DNA of 35,829 nt from positions 1 through 35,829 of the forward strand of contig WVZO01000578.1 of assembly GCA_011772425.1 (NCBI GenBank), written 5' to 3'. The position numbers and the translations under genes are program-made. This document shows, piece by piece, positions 18,801-25,500 of this stretch. The notes under the pieces were generated by a model. It was not told the origin of the DNA, searched no databases, and was given only the letters and a program-made list of their open reading frames with translations. The stretch's first letter is position 1. Each line of letters starts with the position of its first letter. Source of the DNA: Candidatus Aminicenantota bacterium. GTDB taxonomy: Bacteria > Acidobacteriota > Aminicenantia > UBA2199.

Positions 18801-19518
18801 CACCGGCGACCTGGCCCGGTGGCTGCCGGATGGTAACATCGAGTTTTTGGGCAGGGTTGATTTCCAGGTTAAGATCAGGGGGTTCCGGATCGAATTGGGC
18901 GAGATAGAGAGCCAATTATCAGGTTATGAAGGGATAAAAGAGACGGTGGTGGTTCACGGCCGGAAGAAAAGCGGGGAAAACTATTTATGTGCTTATTTTA
19001 CAGCGGGAGAAGGACCGGTGGTTTCGGAGCTGAGGGCTTACCTGGCCCGGCGGCTACCGGGTTATATGATACCCGCGTATTTTGTGCCGTTGGATAGAAT
19101 GCCGCTTGGCCCGAATGGTAAATTGGACCGGAAGCGGTTACCCCCGCCGGGAATAAGGGAAGGCGGCACTTATGTAACCCCGGGCAGCGACCGGGAAAAG
19201 ATCATGGCAGCGGTCTGGAAAGAGGTGCTGGAATTGGACCGTGTAGGGGTGGAAGATAATTTCTTTGAAATGGGCGGCAATTCCCTGGATATTATTCATC
19301 TGGGTTACCGGTTGAACGAGACATTTAAAGCGGATATACCTGTGCTTCTTTTATTCAGGTATCCCACTATCCGGTCGCTGGCCGTGTACCTGGATGGTGA
19401 AGCGGAGAAATTGTCCGATAAAAAAAAGCAAATATTTAGCGCCATCGATAGAGGAAAACAAAAATTGCAAAAAAGAAGGAAAATCGGGAGAGGAGTAAAA
19501 AATGGTAGAGATAAATAA
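3895..19518 (+). CDS. Non-ribosomal peptide synthetase, four modules (NRPS-1)
   Basis: This 5207-residue cytoplasmic megasynthase has the order C1-A1-PCP1-E1, C2-A2-PCP2-E2, C3-A3-PCP3, C4-A4-PCP4. Condensation motifs HHxxxDG lie at 145, 1679, 3228 and 4275; epimerisation HHLV(I/V)DG at 1202 and 2733. Adenylation P-loops (YTSGS) are at 614, 2147, 3700 and 4737; A10 lysines at 972, 2498, 4045 and 5076; phosphopantetheine serines at 1027, 2553, 4104 and 5130. It would activate four amino acids, epimerise the first two and pass the peptide to the PKS module of the next protein. PCPs before E domains read GGDSIKA; the others read GGHSLKA and GGNSLD. The C-terminal 35 residues form a strongly basic tail, a possible docking element. 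There is no thioesterase. The end overlaps the next gene by 17 bases, implying translational coupling. Several loops are encoded by short tandem repeats. Confidence 0.95.
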   Translation: MKKIDKHDIRDILALTPMQEGMLFQYLKNPGSDRYCAQLCLDISGEIDVLCFKRAWDFVVETHEMLRTVFRWEKLENPVQVILAKHELQPGYYDLSDKRRKKWKNELENLKIKDRQRISDLEQVPFRVTLCKTGERKYVMILSNHHILYDGWSNGIILKEFFNAYDALCRGKEWVIPVKRKFKEFVKSVQNRDIYKQEEFWRAYLKGFDTQTGFSIKQKRKGTGITRTGTYQFRFASVEKKTLEDFVKGRRITLASLFYGAWGILLQRYNNSDDVVFGTTVSGRSAKIQGIEEMVGLFINTLPLRVQRISHEKTAQLLNQLDNTLHSRETYETVSPAKIRECSEIEHNEELFDTLVTIENYPLDLHLMKKTGDGKLTVDSYSLIEATHYDLAVGITVFNDIEFIFTYNRELFEEESIKRLSCHLRRIIEDVVENPGKAVSDIEILTEEEKKTLLFDFNNTAAEYPRDKTLQQLFEEQAAETPDGVALVGSWQGVAPPTDKGAVGKKEKMHIIYRVLNEKANQLAEILREKGVLADDIIAVMMERSLEMIIGILGILKAGGAYLPIDPEYPEERKQYMLADSGAKILLTNLSEGHHFHHSSLITHHSSHLSYVLYTSGSMGRPKGVMVRHVSPVNFIYSMYRDYNCDFGPSDNCLCLTNFCFDVSVCEIFMPLVFGARVVVLPPEKIFDPGELAKAIVKHSITFAYIPPGLLKDVCEHLKRSGAGIALNKMLVGVEPIKDDILEEYMVLNPLLQIINGYGPTEATICAAAYKYESHEPEGSRVPIGGPLANTQIVLLDRHDHLVPVGVPGELCIAGDGLARGYLNNPELTKQKFVLAHSSWLIADRREKKASSPGELPMSYELSAMSFFYKTGDIARWLPDGNIEFIGRIDNQVKIRGYRIELGEIESCLLKHENIRAAVVSVNEMNLCAYFIAGIELSVSGLREYLARYLPDYMIPSYFVQLETIPLTPNGKIDKKALPEPGTGAAVENYEAPGSDVEKKLVDVWQEVLGVRGIGIRDNFFELGGDSIKAVQVSSRLQKHGLKMEIRDLFLNPVIKRLGKHIKPTARKIDQGPVTGEVPLTPIQRWFFETDPVDRFHFNQAVMLYRENGFDEAVVAEVFGKIAEHHDALRMVYRFESGRVIQENRGTQGKLFHLEVINVGIDAEIDKEAGRIQRGINLTTGPLVHLGLFKTNRGDHLLIVIHHLVIDGVSWRILLEDFAGGYRQVLNGEAICFQQKTDAFKDWAQKLAAYGGSDKLLKELDFWKQIEEVEVPALPGDFEISRHHRKVKNSVIVGMDLDARQTRALLRDVHRAYGTEINDILLTALALAVRDWCTSARVLIALESHGREEIINDMDISRTVGWFTGLYPVLLDISRVSGLPHVIKHIKETLRRIPDRGIGYGILKYLTPGDKRKGVQLRCQPEISFNYLGQLGQEWGRHSDIFQRSPLKTGNPVSPGREFKYAVDINGMIKENGELVLEFSFNRYEYRRSSIEKLADFYRVNLVKIIDHCTQKEKPERTPSDFTYPYLSIVQLEALTREKGDIEDIYALTPMQAGMLFHWLAHKDSAAYFEQAVISIRGPIDKDLLEKGFNRLVREYEVLRTVFYHENPDRPVQIVLKQREGKIHFEDISRLGDREQEQYLEAFRLRDRDRGFDLGNDMLIRVSLLKTGEDAYRLVWSFHHILMDGWCLGIIYGEFIRLYRLLVRGEAGPLELVPVNINRYVDYIKWLERQDKQEGLNYWQKYLEGYEVPAVLPGCKKPPEEVKYCLEKHMIKLDRELSVGLNTVVRANRVTLNTLFQAVWGILLRGYNNTGDVVFGAVVSGRPADVEGIETMVGLFINTVPVRVTANGHRRFFRLLEELQAQAAAAKSYEYLPLAEIQSHSFLKQDLIDHIMVFENYPLEKRVIDISRGTGTGFSVENLEIFEQTGYHFDIVIVPAECLTITFSYNARVYERDLVERYGNHLVHVLKQVAANPGLFERDIRIITEEEKQQILNEFNDTRADYPQNRTIHELFEEQAEKAPDGAAVVGHGCMDAGMHGNISITFRELNKKAGQVANLLKEKGVLADDIIAIMLDRSIEMIIGILGILKAGGAYLPIDEEYPEERKQYMLADSGVKLFITANEITALSHVSHLSYMSYPANNHLAYVIYTSGSTGRPRGVMVEHCSLVAYLWAFDREFRISPGDVMLQQASYSFDAFGEEVYPLLLKGGRVVIAGREEVRDVDRLVELIVKHDVNILDCSPLLLNELNRRNMLRPRFIRPYVFISGGDVLKYRYIGNLLAIGRVYNTYGPTEATICATYYCCDEKIGDSVPIGKPIANYRVYIMDKAGNFQPVGVTGELYISGPGVTRGYLNNPELTNQKFVLAHSSWLIADRREKKASSSGELPMSYELSAMSFFYKTGDLGRWLPDGNIEFIGRIDNQIKIRGYRIELGEIESHLAKHKDMHAVVVSARETDLCVYFAAGVKLSAAHLREYLTKYLPAYMIPAYFMQLETIPLTPGGKIDKKALPGPGIGTAAENYEAPRGYVEEKLLDVWQEVLGYRGIGINDNFFEIGGDSIKAIQVAARLRTHGLGLGINQLFLNSTIKTLSKTVTRIERSIPQEIVEGQVELTPIQHWFFRSDCNCKEHFNQAVVLYRAQGFAEDSLKRVLTKIAIHHDALRMVYEINEKGIIQVNRGINGKLFDFEVMDFSGNKTDIEKNIAVEVDRVQQGIDLKTGPLMKTVLFKTSQGDHLLMVIHHLVVDGVSWRILLEDLAAGYTRAIRGEEIKFPEKTDSFRHWARELTGYARNDSENKGRGVLNELEYWQAVHDEMAQAEPLPANRETGRNLQKNKFLETLEVILEQEDTECLLRKANWTYNTEINDILLTGLGLALREWVGVEKVCINLEGHGREPVIEGVDISRTVGWFTAQYPVVLDMQRFQDLSYAVKNVKETLRRVPNKGINYGILKYLVSILPPAARGSFEKPPLDPAKLFTKSDPDVSFNYLGQVDLVPEDRDLFGFSWINSGQNVSPEWENRYALDINGILKNGRLYLSIGFNKYRFRKEQVRELAERYKFHLVQVIRHCAAREKKELTPSDLGYNKISLEDFSMILNHAEIQSLYPLSPMQSGMFYHTLKDKNSHAYFEQFKLSLKGEIREDLLEKSFNKLVERYDVLRTNFVYEKLDKPLQIVLKSRQVRIHYEDISRLSASQRDAFLEKYRKDEWEQGFDLTRDMLMKLSLFRTGEDSYTILLSSHHIIMDGWCSAVVYEDLVRFYGCLKEGEPIEPEEVTPYREYIRWLEKQDTEAGLRYWQEYLEGYEGSTGVHRTCGLSGSDDHKPGYEVEEYSRVMDETRTSQLTGLAAALRVTLSTVFRVLWALLLQRYNNTPDVVFGAVVSDRPAEIKGIENLVGLFVNTVPVRIRINNTEQQDFFQLLRTVQDDAISSRKYEYLPLADIQANALSRGDLIDHIMVFENYPVRERILHSGPGFRVENVEIYEQTNYSFNIIIIPGKCLELRFNYNARVYDREFIKRVGDHLHYVIDQVIAAARQGDGDSCLTLAEIEMITENEKRRIMEDFNRTAADYSTGGTIQQLFEEQVEKTPDSVAVVGHGCMDVWMHGNISITFRELNEKSGQLAGFLREKGVLADDIIGIMIERSIEMVIGILGILKAGAAYLPIDPAYPEERKQYMLADSGAKILLTNLPEGHLIHHSSNQFVTHHPGNLVYVIYTSGSTGKPKAVMLEHGTAVNLVKFQHRYTCIDFSSVLQFATISFDVSFQEIATTLTRGGKLLVVSREIRDNLHQLFKVVGECRIKTLFLPASFLKFIAGEEEFLALIPSCVKHIVTAGEQVIVNERFRNYLVKNEIYLHNHYGPSETHAATTLTLEPGAEIPMLPPIGRPIMNSRLYIVDAAGYLQPVGVSGELFISGVLVGRGYLNRPELTAEKFLLVSNRSYRSYRSYISSKKTYKTGDLCRWLPDGNIEFIGRKDHQVKIRGFRVELGEIESELLKLERIKDAVVLARQDGAGQDYLCAYIVSEGRVEYPGLREKLSRRLPDYMIPAYMIPLERIPLTPNGKPDRKALPEPDLEAVEGAARYTAPVNDIEEMLVVLWSEILSMEKDKISTGADFFELGGHSLKAFAVVSRIHKAFNIDVPLETIFSKPTIQELGEYIAGAAQERFISILPAEQKEYYPLSPPQKRLYIIQEMDKTNVGYNLPQTALMEGELSRERLEETFRRLIRRHESFRTSFEMLAGEPVQRIHEDVEFEIEYYELATFLRPFDLSRAPLLRVGLIRLDDREHLFMMDMHHIISDGISEGILIKEFMALSRGLELPVLRLRYKDYVEWLCSKKEKEAVKQQKQYWLNRFADEIPVLDFPLDYGRPAVQDFAGAVVSFEMEKEQVRALRELALREDVTLYMVLLAIFYVFLSKLSGDRDIVIGTPLAGRRHADLRDIIGMFVNTLALRNSPIDEKTFTTFLGELKQNVLEAFENQEYPFEELVEKTVKNRDTGRNPLFDVMFAFHDIEMTGNTSEMEIPGLKLKPHPLENKTAHFDWTLTGIDAGDILQFTVEYRITLFKPETVQRFTGYLQRLVLSILENPGRSIRSLDILSEKEKQQVLVDFNDTRAGYPQNKTVHELFEEQAGKTPDGVALVGSGQLAVGKKEKIHIIYRVLNEKANQIAEILRERGVLADDIIAMMSDRSIEMIIGILGILKAGGAYLPIDPDYPEERKQYMLADSGAKILLSELNEVSGLSKEPTHLTHPTHLCYLIYTSGSTGKPKGVMIRHDSLVNQVFALRKAFDFDASLHDMLIAPFIFDVSIMHIFLVLFTGAKLFLVPDEVNVDPMKFRQFIIDNRIDVFDVVPCHLSVLLNGLKDKQIHVKYLFVGGEVLTGDLYRRIKEVIIAGKVINSYGPTEGTINTTLYECADREVGDSIPIGMPLMNYRVYILDRGLNPVPVGVKGELWISGEGIARGYLNRPELTAERFCSLSYESYRSYRTYSSYRTGDLARWLPDGNIEFLGRVDFQVKIRGFRIELGEIESQLSGYEGIKETVVVHGRKKSGENYLCAYFTAGEGPVVSELRAYLARRLPGYMIPAYFVPLDRMPLGPNGKLDRKRLPPPGIREGGTYVTPGSDREKIMAAVWKEVLELDRVGVEDNFFEMGGNSLDIIHLGYRLNETFKADIPVLLLFRYPTIRSLAVYLDGEAEKLSDKKKQIFSAIDRGKQKLQKRRKIGRGVKNGRDK
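5354..5409 (+). repeat. Tandem repeat in A1, loop 1 (AGTTGGC type with G-rich hairpin)
   Basis: AGTTGGC units flank GGGGGTGGCACCCCC, a short perfect hairpin. It is read in frame between the start of A1 and its RVLNEKANQ helix. The same loop carries AGTTGGC repeats in A4 and A6. Confidence 0.65.
5674..5713 (+). repeat. Tandem repeat in A1, loop 2 (ACTCATC type)
   Basis: CACCATT and ACTCATC units with a 7-bp step encode a His/Ser-rich loop immediately before the A3 core motif YTSGS. Confidence 0.6.
6399..6493 (+). repeat. 95-bp inverted-repeat element in A1, loop 3
   Basis: The 31-base arms (6399-6429 and 6463-6493) match as reverse complements at 27 of 31 positions and are built of 7-bp AGCTCAT/AGCTGAT units. 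The 33-base centre starts AGGGAGAAGAAAGC. It is read in frame between adenylation motifs A6 and A7, encoding SSWLIADRR and the heptapeptide-like MSYELSA-MSFFYKT. A near-identical copy lies at the same place in A2. Confidence 0.75.
9975..10004 (+). repeat. Tandem repeat in A2, loop 1 (GCATGGAT type)
   Basis: About four units of GCATGGAT with a period of 8 encode HGCMDAGMHG. A3 carries a close relative at the same position. Confidence 0.65.
10271..10304 (+). repeat. Tandem repeat in A2, loop 2 (9-bp period)
   Basis: CCCATGTGT, CCCATTTGT and CCTATATGT are read as repeated tripeptides (HVS, HLS, YMS) just before the AYVIYTSGS core. Confidence 0.6.
10977..11071 (+). repeat. 95-bp inverted-repeat element in A2, loop 3
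   Basis: This is a second copy of the A1 element at 6399-6493. It has 31-base arms (10977-11007 and 11041-11071) and a 33-base centre differing from the first at one or two bases. The flanking adenylation-domain DNA is also nearly identical, so it was probably copied with the domain rather than inserted twice. Confidence 0.75.
12741..12758 (-). repeat. 18-bp dispersed repeat, copy 1 (reverse)
   Basis: This is the exact reverse complement of CCCCTGGCCGCCGGAGGC. It encodes a loop (PPAARG) in epimerisation domain E2. Perfect forward copies lie at 22317 and 31947. Confidence 0.7.
14637..14666 (+). repeat. Tandem repeat in A3, loop 1 (GCATGGAT type)
   Basis: About four 8-bp units, nearly the same as those in A2, encode HGCMDVWMHG at the same loop. 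Confidence 0.65.
14932..14969 (+). repeat. Tandem repeat in A3, loop 2 (ATTCATC/ACTCATC type)
   Basis: 7-bp units ATTCATC and ACTCATC encode IHHSS and THH just before the YVIYTSGS core. A6 has a near-copy. Confidence 0.6.
15655..15686 (+). repeat. Tandem repeat in A3, loop 3 (AGGTCCTAT, 9-bp period)
   Basis: AGGTCTTAT, AGGTCCTAT, AGGTCCTAT are read as RSY tripeptides between motifs A6 and A7. Confidence 0.7.
17748..17777 (+). repeat. Tandem repeat in A4, loop 1 (AGTTGGC type)
   Basis: AGTTGGC, AGTGGGC, AGTTGGC, AGTTGGC with a period of 7 encode GSGQLAVGK. Confidence 0.65.
18021..18089 (+). repeat. Inverted and tandem repeat in A4, loop 2 (ACTCACC type)
   Basis: GTGAGT/GGTAAGT-like units on the left and CCTACTCAC, CTTACTCAC, CCTACTCAC on the right are roughly reverse complementary. 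The right half encodes THLTHPTHL just before CYLIYTSGS. Confidence 0.6.
18757..18798 (+). repeat. Tandem repeat in A4, loop 3 (AGGTCCTAT type)
   Basis: Four to five 9-bp units related to those in A3 are read as SYE, SYR, SYR, TYS, SYR between motifs A6 and A7. Confidence 0.7.
19491..19495 (+). promoter_or_regulatory. ribosome binding site of PKS-NRPS-2 inside NRPS-1
   Basis: AGGAG lies six bases before the ATG at 19502, within the coding end of NRPS-1. It fixes the start of the second gene and supports coupled translation. Confidence 0.75.
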
Positions 19519-22500
19519 AGAAAAAGACAGGACAGGATTGGAGATTGCAGTTATCGGTATGGCCGGCAGGTTTCCCGGTGCGAAAGATATCGCTGAATTC
19601 TGGGATAATCTAAAAAATGGCGTGGAATCCATATGTTTTTTTTCTGGGCAAGAGCTGGAGCAAGCCGGGGAAAATCCGGCGCTGGTAAAGAACCCCAATT
19701 ATGTAAATGCGAAAGGGGTGCTGCAGGACAGCGAATATTTTGATGCCGGTTTTTTCGGTTATATGGCCGGGGAAGCGCAAGTCATGGACCCACAAATGCG
19801 GGTATTTTATGAAACGGTATGGGAAGCACTGGAAGATGCGGGGTATGAGCCCGGGGTTTATCCGGGCCGTATTGGTTTGTATGCCGGTGCATCCTCCCAT
19901 TTCAAATGGGAAGCGGCGACTTTATTGTCAGGCAATAATAAAGATATGGATTCGTTTTCCCTGGTCCACTTTAATGATAAAGATTATTTGTGTTTGCAGG
20001 TATCGTATAAGCTTAATTTAAAAGGTCCTGGTTTAACGCTGCACACTAGCTGTTCAACGTCCCTGGTGGCGGTTCACCTGGCAGTCCAGGCGCTGTTGAG
20101 CGGGGAATGTGAAATGGCGCTGGCAGGCGGCGTATGTCTTTCTGTACCGGGGAAAACCGGTTATGTTTATGAAGAGGGCATGGTAATGTCGCCGGACGGT
20201 CACTGCCGGGCTTTCGATGCAAAAGCGCGGGGAACGGCGAGCGGGGAAGGGGTAGGGGTGGTGTTATTAAAGTCATTTGAAGACGCGGTGGAACAGGGGG
20301 ATCATATTTATGCTTTGGTAAAAGGTTCGGCCGTTAATAATGATGGTTTTCGTAAAGTAGGATTTACCGCGCCGGGTATCGAAGGTCAGGTAGAGGTAAT
20401 CAGCGCGGCCCTGTATACGGCGGAAGTGGAGCCGGAAACCATCGGTTATATCGAGGTTCATGGTACCGGGACCGTGTTGGGTGACCCGGTGGAAATCGAG
20501 GCCCTGAAATTGGCATTCGATACGGAAAAGCAGCATTTTTGCCGGATCGGGTCGGTGAAGACCAACATCGGTCACCTGGATACTGCCGCGGGAATCGCGG
20601 GATTTATTAAAACCGTATTAATATTAAAGCATGGTGTTATTCCCCCCAGTTTACATTTTGAAACCCCGAACCCGAAGATTGATTTTGGGGACAGTCCGTT
20701 TTATGTGAACAGCGAATTAACCGGGTGGGAGCGGGGCAGTGCCGGCATGCCTTTGAGGGCCGGGGTCAGTTCCTTTGGCATCGGCGGCACCAATGCCCAT
20801 GTGGTATTAGAGGAAGCCCCTGTTATCGACGACAATAAGAGCGACCGGGAATATCGATTAATTCTATTGTCCGCCAGGAATGGGGCCGCCCTGGAAAAGC
20901 AGGGGCAAAATTTATCTGCTTATTTAGACAGGCACCCGGATATTAACTTTGCCGATGCTGCTTATACGCTGCAAGCGGGCAGGAAGCATTTTGAGCACCG
21001 GAAAATGCTGGTATGCTCGACCCCGGATGAAGCTGCCCGGGCGTTATCGTCGCCGGTGCCGTTGTCCGGCGTGCAGGTATATAATGCAAAGGCACCAGGA
21101 GAAAAAAAAGTGGTGTTTATGTTCCCGGGCCAGGGTTCCCAGTATGTGGACATGGGCCGTGAGCTTTATGAAAGCGAACCGGGATTCCGTGAAGAGATGG
21201 ACCGCTGTTTTCATATTTTAACACCCATCATGGGGTATGATATAAAAGAAATTCTTTATCCTTTGAAAGAAGCCGCGAGGAACGCGAAGGAACGCGAAGA
21301 ACAAGGAGTTCATCCGTCACCTGACATCAACGGAACCGAAGTGACCCAACCGGTGTTATTTGTCTTTGAATACGTCCTGGCGAAATTATTGATGAAATGG
21401 GGAATCAAGCCTTATGCCATGATCGGCCACAGCATCGGCGAGTATACGGCGGCCTGTTTAGCCGGGGTTTTTTCCCTGGAAAACGCTTTAAAGCTTGTGG
21501 CATTACGGGGTAAACTCATGCAGCAGATGCCAGCTGGTGCAATGCTGAGTGTCCCGCTCCCTGAAGCGGAATTAGAATCCATGTTAAGTCATGAATTATC
21601 CCTGGCTGCGGTGAATAGTTCTTCTTTGTGTGTGGTTTCCGGTCCTTTTGCAGCCGTTGAAGCCTTTAAAAAAGAACTGGAAGAAAAGGGTTATCGCTGC
21701 CGTTTGCTTCATACGTCTCATGCGTTTCATTCTTCGAGCATGGACCCGGTTTTAGAGCCTTTTGAAGCTAAAGTGGCCGGGGTGGTTTTAAATGCCCCGG
21801 CAATTCCATATATATCGAATATAACCGGGGATTGGGTTACGGAGGGACAGGCTGTTGAGCCGGCGTATTGGGCGGCCCAATTACGGGAAAAGGTCTGCTT
21901 TGCGCAGGGACTGGAAACGCTGCTGAAAAATCCAGATGCTCTTTTTATTGAAGTGGGTCCGGGGAAAACCCTGGGTACTTTTGTCCGGCAGCATGGGCAT
22001 AAAAAAGACTTTCACCCGGTTATCGACCTGGTCAGGCATCCCCGGGAAGAAGTACCGGAGATTCGTTTCCTGTTGAGTAAGATCGGGCTGTTATGGCTGA
22101 ATGGTGTCGAATTGGATTGGAAGGAATTTCATGGTGGAGAGCAGCGGCAGCGGGTATCGCTGCCGGCGTATCCGTTTGAGCGCCGGCGTTTCCCGTTTCC
22201 TAAAGAGTTTTTAAAAGGTGGGATTGAGCAGTTATTAAAAAGAACTGCATTGGATAAAAACCCGGAACCGGCGGAATGGTTTTATGTACCCCAATGGACC
22301 CGTTCCCTGGCCTGGCCCCCTGGCCGCCGGAGGCATTACAAATGGTTGGTATTTATAGACGGGTGCGGGTTGGGTGAGGGTGTGGTGAAGCGTCTTGAGC
22401 GGGAGAACCAGGAAGCGGTCATTGTCAGGCCGGGGGAGGCGTTTTTAAAAGACGGTGAAAGGCAATATACTATTGATCCGGCGCAGCCGGACCATTACTT

Positions 22501-25500
22501 TAAATTAATCAACGAATTACTGGCTGATCATAAGGTTCCTGACCGTGTTTTTCATCTCTGGGGGGTCGCCCCCGGAGAAGAGCAATTCCCGGATTTGGGT
22601 TTTTACAGTTTGCTTTACCTGGTGCAGGCGTTTGGAAACAAAGGGATTACCGCTGGAATTCAAGTGGGGGTTATCACCGACAACATGCAGGATGTGCAGG
22701 GCGGTGAACTGCTGTACCCGCAAAAAGCCGTGGTACTGGGGGCGGTAAAAGTCATCCCCCGGGAATACGCCAATATCGGCTGCTTTAGCTGCGATATCGT
22801 CTTACCGGGACCGGGGAGCCGGCAGGAGGAGTACCTTATCGGGCAGCTTTTACAGGAGTTTGAAGCAATCTCCCCGGGCGCCCGGTCGGTGGTGGCGTTA
22901 AGAGGACCTTACCGGTGGGTACAGGTTTTTGAACCGGTGCGGCTGGAAAGAAAGACCCTGGACCTCAAGCAAAGGGGTGTTTACCTTATCACCGGTGGGT
23001 TGGGCGGTATCGGTTATACCCTTGCCCGGCACCTGGCGAAGCAGGTAAGTGCCAGGCTGGTACTGACCGGCCGCAGGGACCCGGCAGCAGCGGACAGCAG
23101 TATGAAGGACCGGGTCCGGGAACTGAAAACCCTGGGAACAGAGGTCCTGGTACTGCAAGCGGATGCGGCGGATTATCTACAAATGCAGCGAGCCGTCCGC
23201 GAGGCGGAAGAGCGGTTCGGGCCGATCAACGGGGTCATCCATGCTGCCGGGCTTGCCGATTATGAAGGGGTGATCCAGGGAAGAACCAGGCAGGGAACAG
23301 ATAATATCCTGGCGTCCAAACTCAAAGGAACCATGGTTCTGGATGACCTGTTGAAAGATCGGTCCCTGGATTTTTTTGTACTCTGTTCTTCTTTATCGTC
23401 CATCCTGGCGCCCTTTGGCCAGGTGGGGTATGCGGCGGCCAATGCGTTTCTCGATGCCTTTGCCCTGCATAAATCCCATAACCATACATGCACCCATGCA
23501 TCTTCGGTACGTTCTGAACATTCGTGCCTTTATACCAGTATTAACTGGGATACGTGGCAGGAAGTGGGCATGGCGGTTGAAGCCGTGAGGCAGGCTGGCC
23601 GGGACGCGGGAGTGCTGTTAAAAGACGGCATACTCCCGGAAGAGGGAGTGGATGTTTTTGAACGAATCCTGGCCGGCGGCTTGCCCCAGGTGGCTGTATC
23701 CACCCAGGACCTGGGGGCTCTGCTGGAACAGTGGCACACGCAGGAATACCCGGAGCCGGGCTTAACCGAAGAGCTTGGCGAAGCAGGGGGTTCCGCTTAC
23801 TTAGATGAGAGACCGGGATTACGCACGGCATACATTGCGCCGGAGAACGAGACCCAGCAGGTTCTTGCCCGTATCTGGCAGGATTTTTTCGGTCTTAAGG
23901 CCGTGGGTATTCATGATGATTTTTTCGAGCTGGGGGGCGATTCGTTAAAAGCCATGACCGTGTCTGCTAAAATCCACAAAACACTTCATGTGGAAGTACC
24001 TTTAGCGGAATTTTTCCGGGTGCCTACGGTTGCCGGGCTGGCAGGGTATATCCGGAAAACGGAAAGCGGGGGATATTTTTCTATGGAGCCGGTGGAAGAG
24101 AGGGAGTATTATGATTTATCTTATGCCCAGCGGCGTTTGTGGATTATCTGTCAATTCGAGGAAGAGTCCCTCGCGTATAATTTAGCTCATGTTTTTGCGC
24201 TGGCCGGGGAATTTAATGTCCAGGTTTTTCAATGGGCGGTGCAGACCCTGGTGGAACGTCATGAAAGTTTGCGTACGGTTTTTATCCAGGTAGACCAGGA
24301 ACCCAAACAGAAAATATTAAAAAAACTTTTTTTTAACCTGAACTCTATTGATCTTCGCCGCTCAGACACTGCAGGTGCAAAGGAAAAAATGAAAAAAATA
24401 TACGCCGAAATTGCCCGCTCTGCCTTTGACCTGGAACAGGGTCCTTTGTTTCGGCTGCAGGTCATCAGCCCGGAGGATAACCAATGGGTGCTTATGTTTT
24501 GTATCCATCATATTATTACGGACGGCTGGTCCCAGGAAATTATAATAAATGAAATCATTGCTCTATATAACGCATTTCTAACGGATAAAGAAAACCCCCT
24601 TAAACCGCTGAGTTTCCAGTATAAAGACTATGCCTTATGGCACAATGCCCTGGTGCAGCGTGGGATTTATGCCGAATCCGGAAAATACTGGCTGGAGAAA
24701 TTCAAAGACAGGCCCAACGGCATTGAACTGCCCCTGGACCACCCCCGAAATGTAAGGCAAACGTTCAACGGCGACAGTGTTAACTTTGAGCTGGACGAAA
24801 CCGTTACACAAAAATTGCAGCAGTTGTGTTTCAAGGATGATGCCACTCTTTTTATGGGGTTATTGGCTATTTTTTCTGTTTTTTTGTTCCGTTTCAGTGG
24901 GCAGCTTGATATTATAGTGGGTTCCCCGGCAGCCGGCAGGAAGCAGGTGGAATTGCAGGAAATGGTGGGGTTCCTGGTCAACACCCTGGTTTTTCGTATC
25001 CCGATAAATCCTGGTGAAAGTTTCCGGGAATTGCTCACCGGGGTTAAACAGGAAACCCTGGAGGGGTATAAATACCAGGATTATCCTTTTGATCTGCTGG
25101 TGGAGGAACTGCAGCCGGACAGGGATTTGAGTCAATCTCCCCTGTTCAATGTCATGCTGGCCCACACCGGTATAGACGCGGAAGTGGGTGAAATCGGTTT
25201 AGCCGGGACCAGGCCGGGTAATTTCTTTACCGCGGATGATTTTACTTATCGCATGAGCGTATTTGACCTGGTTTTTTTGATCGATAAAATCGGTGACCGT
25301 CTTTTTGGGTTAATCACTTACAACAGCGATTTATTTGAGCCCGGTACAGCCCAACGGCTGGCGAAAAATTTCCTGTGCCTGGTAGAAAACGTACCGGCAG
25401 CCCCGGAAACGCCTGTATCCCGTTTGAATTGGCTGGACCGGGCGGAATATGAAAAAGTGGTAAACGAATTCAACCGGACGAATCATCCTTTCCCAGAGCA

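Larger units (their letters stand above)
16345..19400 (+). other. NRPS module 4: C-A-PCP
   Basis: C4 is about residues 4150-4570. It opens LSPPQKRLYIIQ, an L-donor type consistent with the absence of an upstream E domain, and has HHIISDG at 4275. A4 is 4590-5085 with pocket D-V-M-D-F-G-S-I-N-K, which I do not recognise. PCP4 (5098-5165) has GGNSLD rather than GGHSLKA around Ser5130. A basic tail follows (DKKKQ to the C-terminus) that may help hand the chain to the PKS protein. Confidence 0.8.
19541..24070 (+). other. PKS module 5: KS-AT-KR-ACP
   Basis: KS spans about residues 14-440, with active site HTSCSTSL (Cys184), HGTGT and KTNIGH, so it should condense. AT (about 540-850) has GHSIGEY around Ser644 and HAFH downstream; HAFH is the malonyl-CoA signature. 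KR (about 925-1345) has GGLGGIG at 1165, Ser1297 and Tyr1310 with Asn1314, so it looks catalytic. I see neither the LDD nor the Trp marker, so stereochemistry is not called. There is no dehydratase or enoylreductase. The ACP serine is 1481 (GGDSLKAM). Expected outcome: extension of the tetrapeptide by two carbons as a beta-hydroxy unit. Confidence 0.88.
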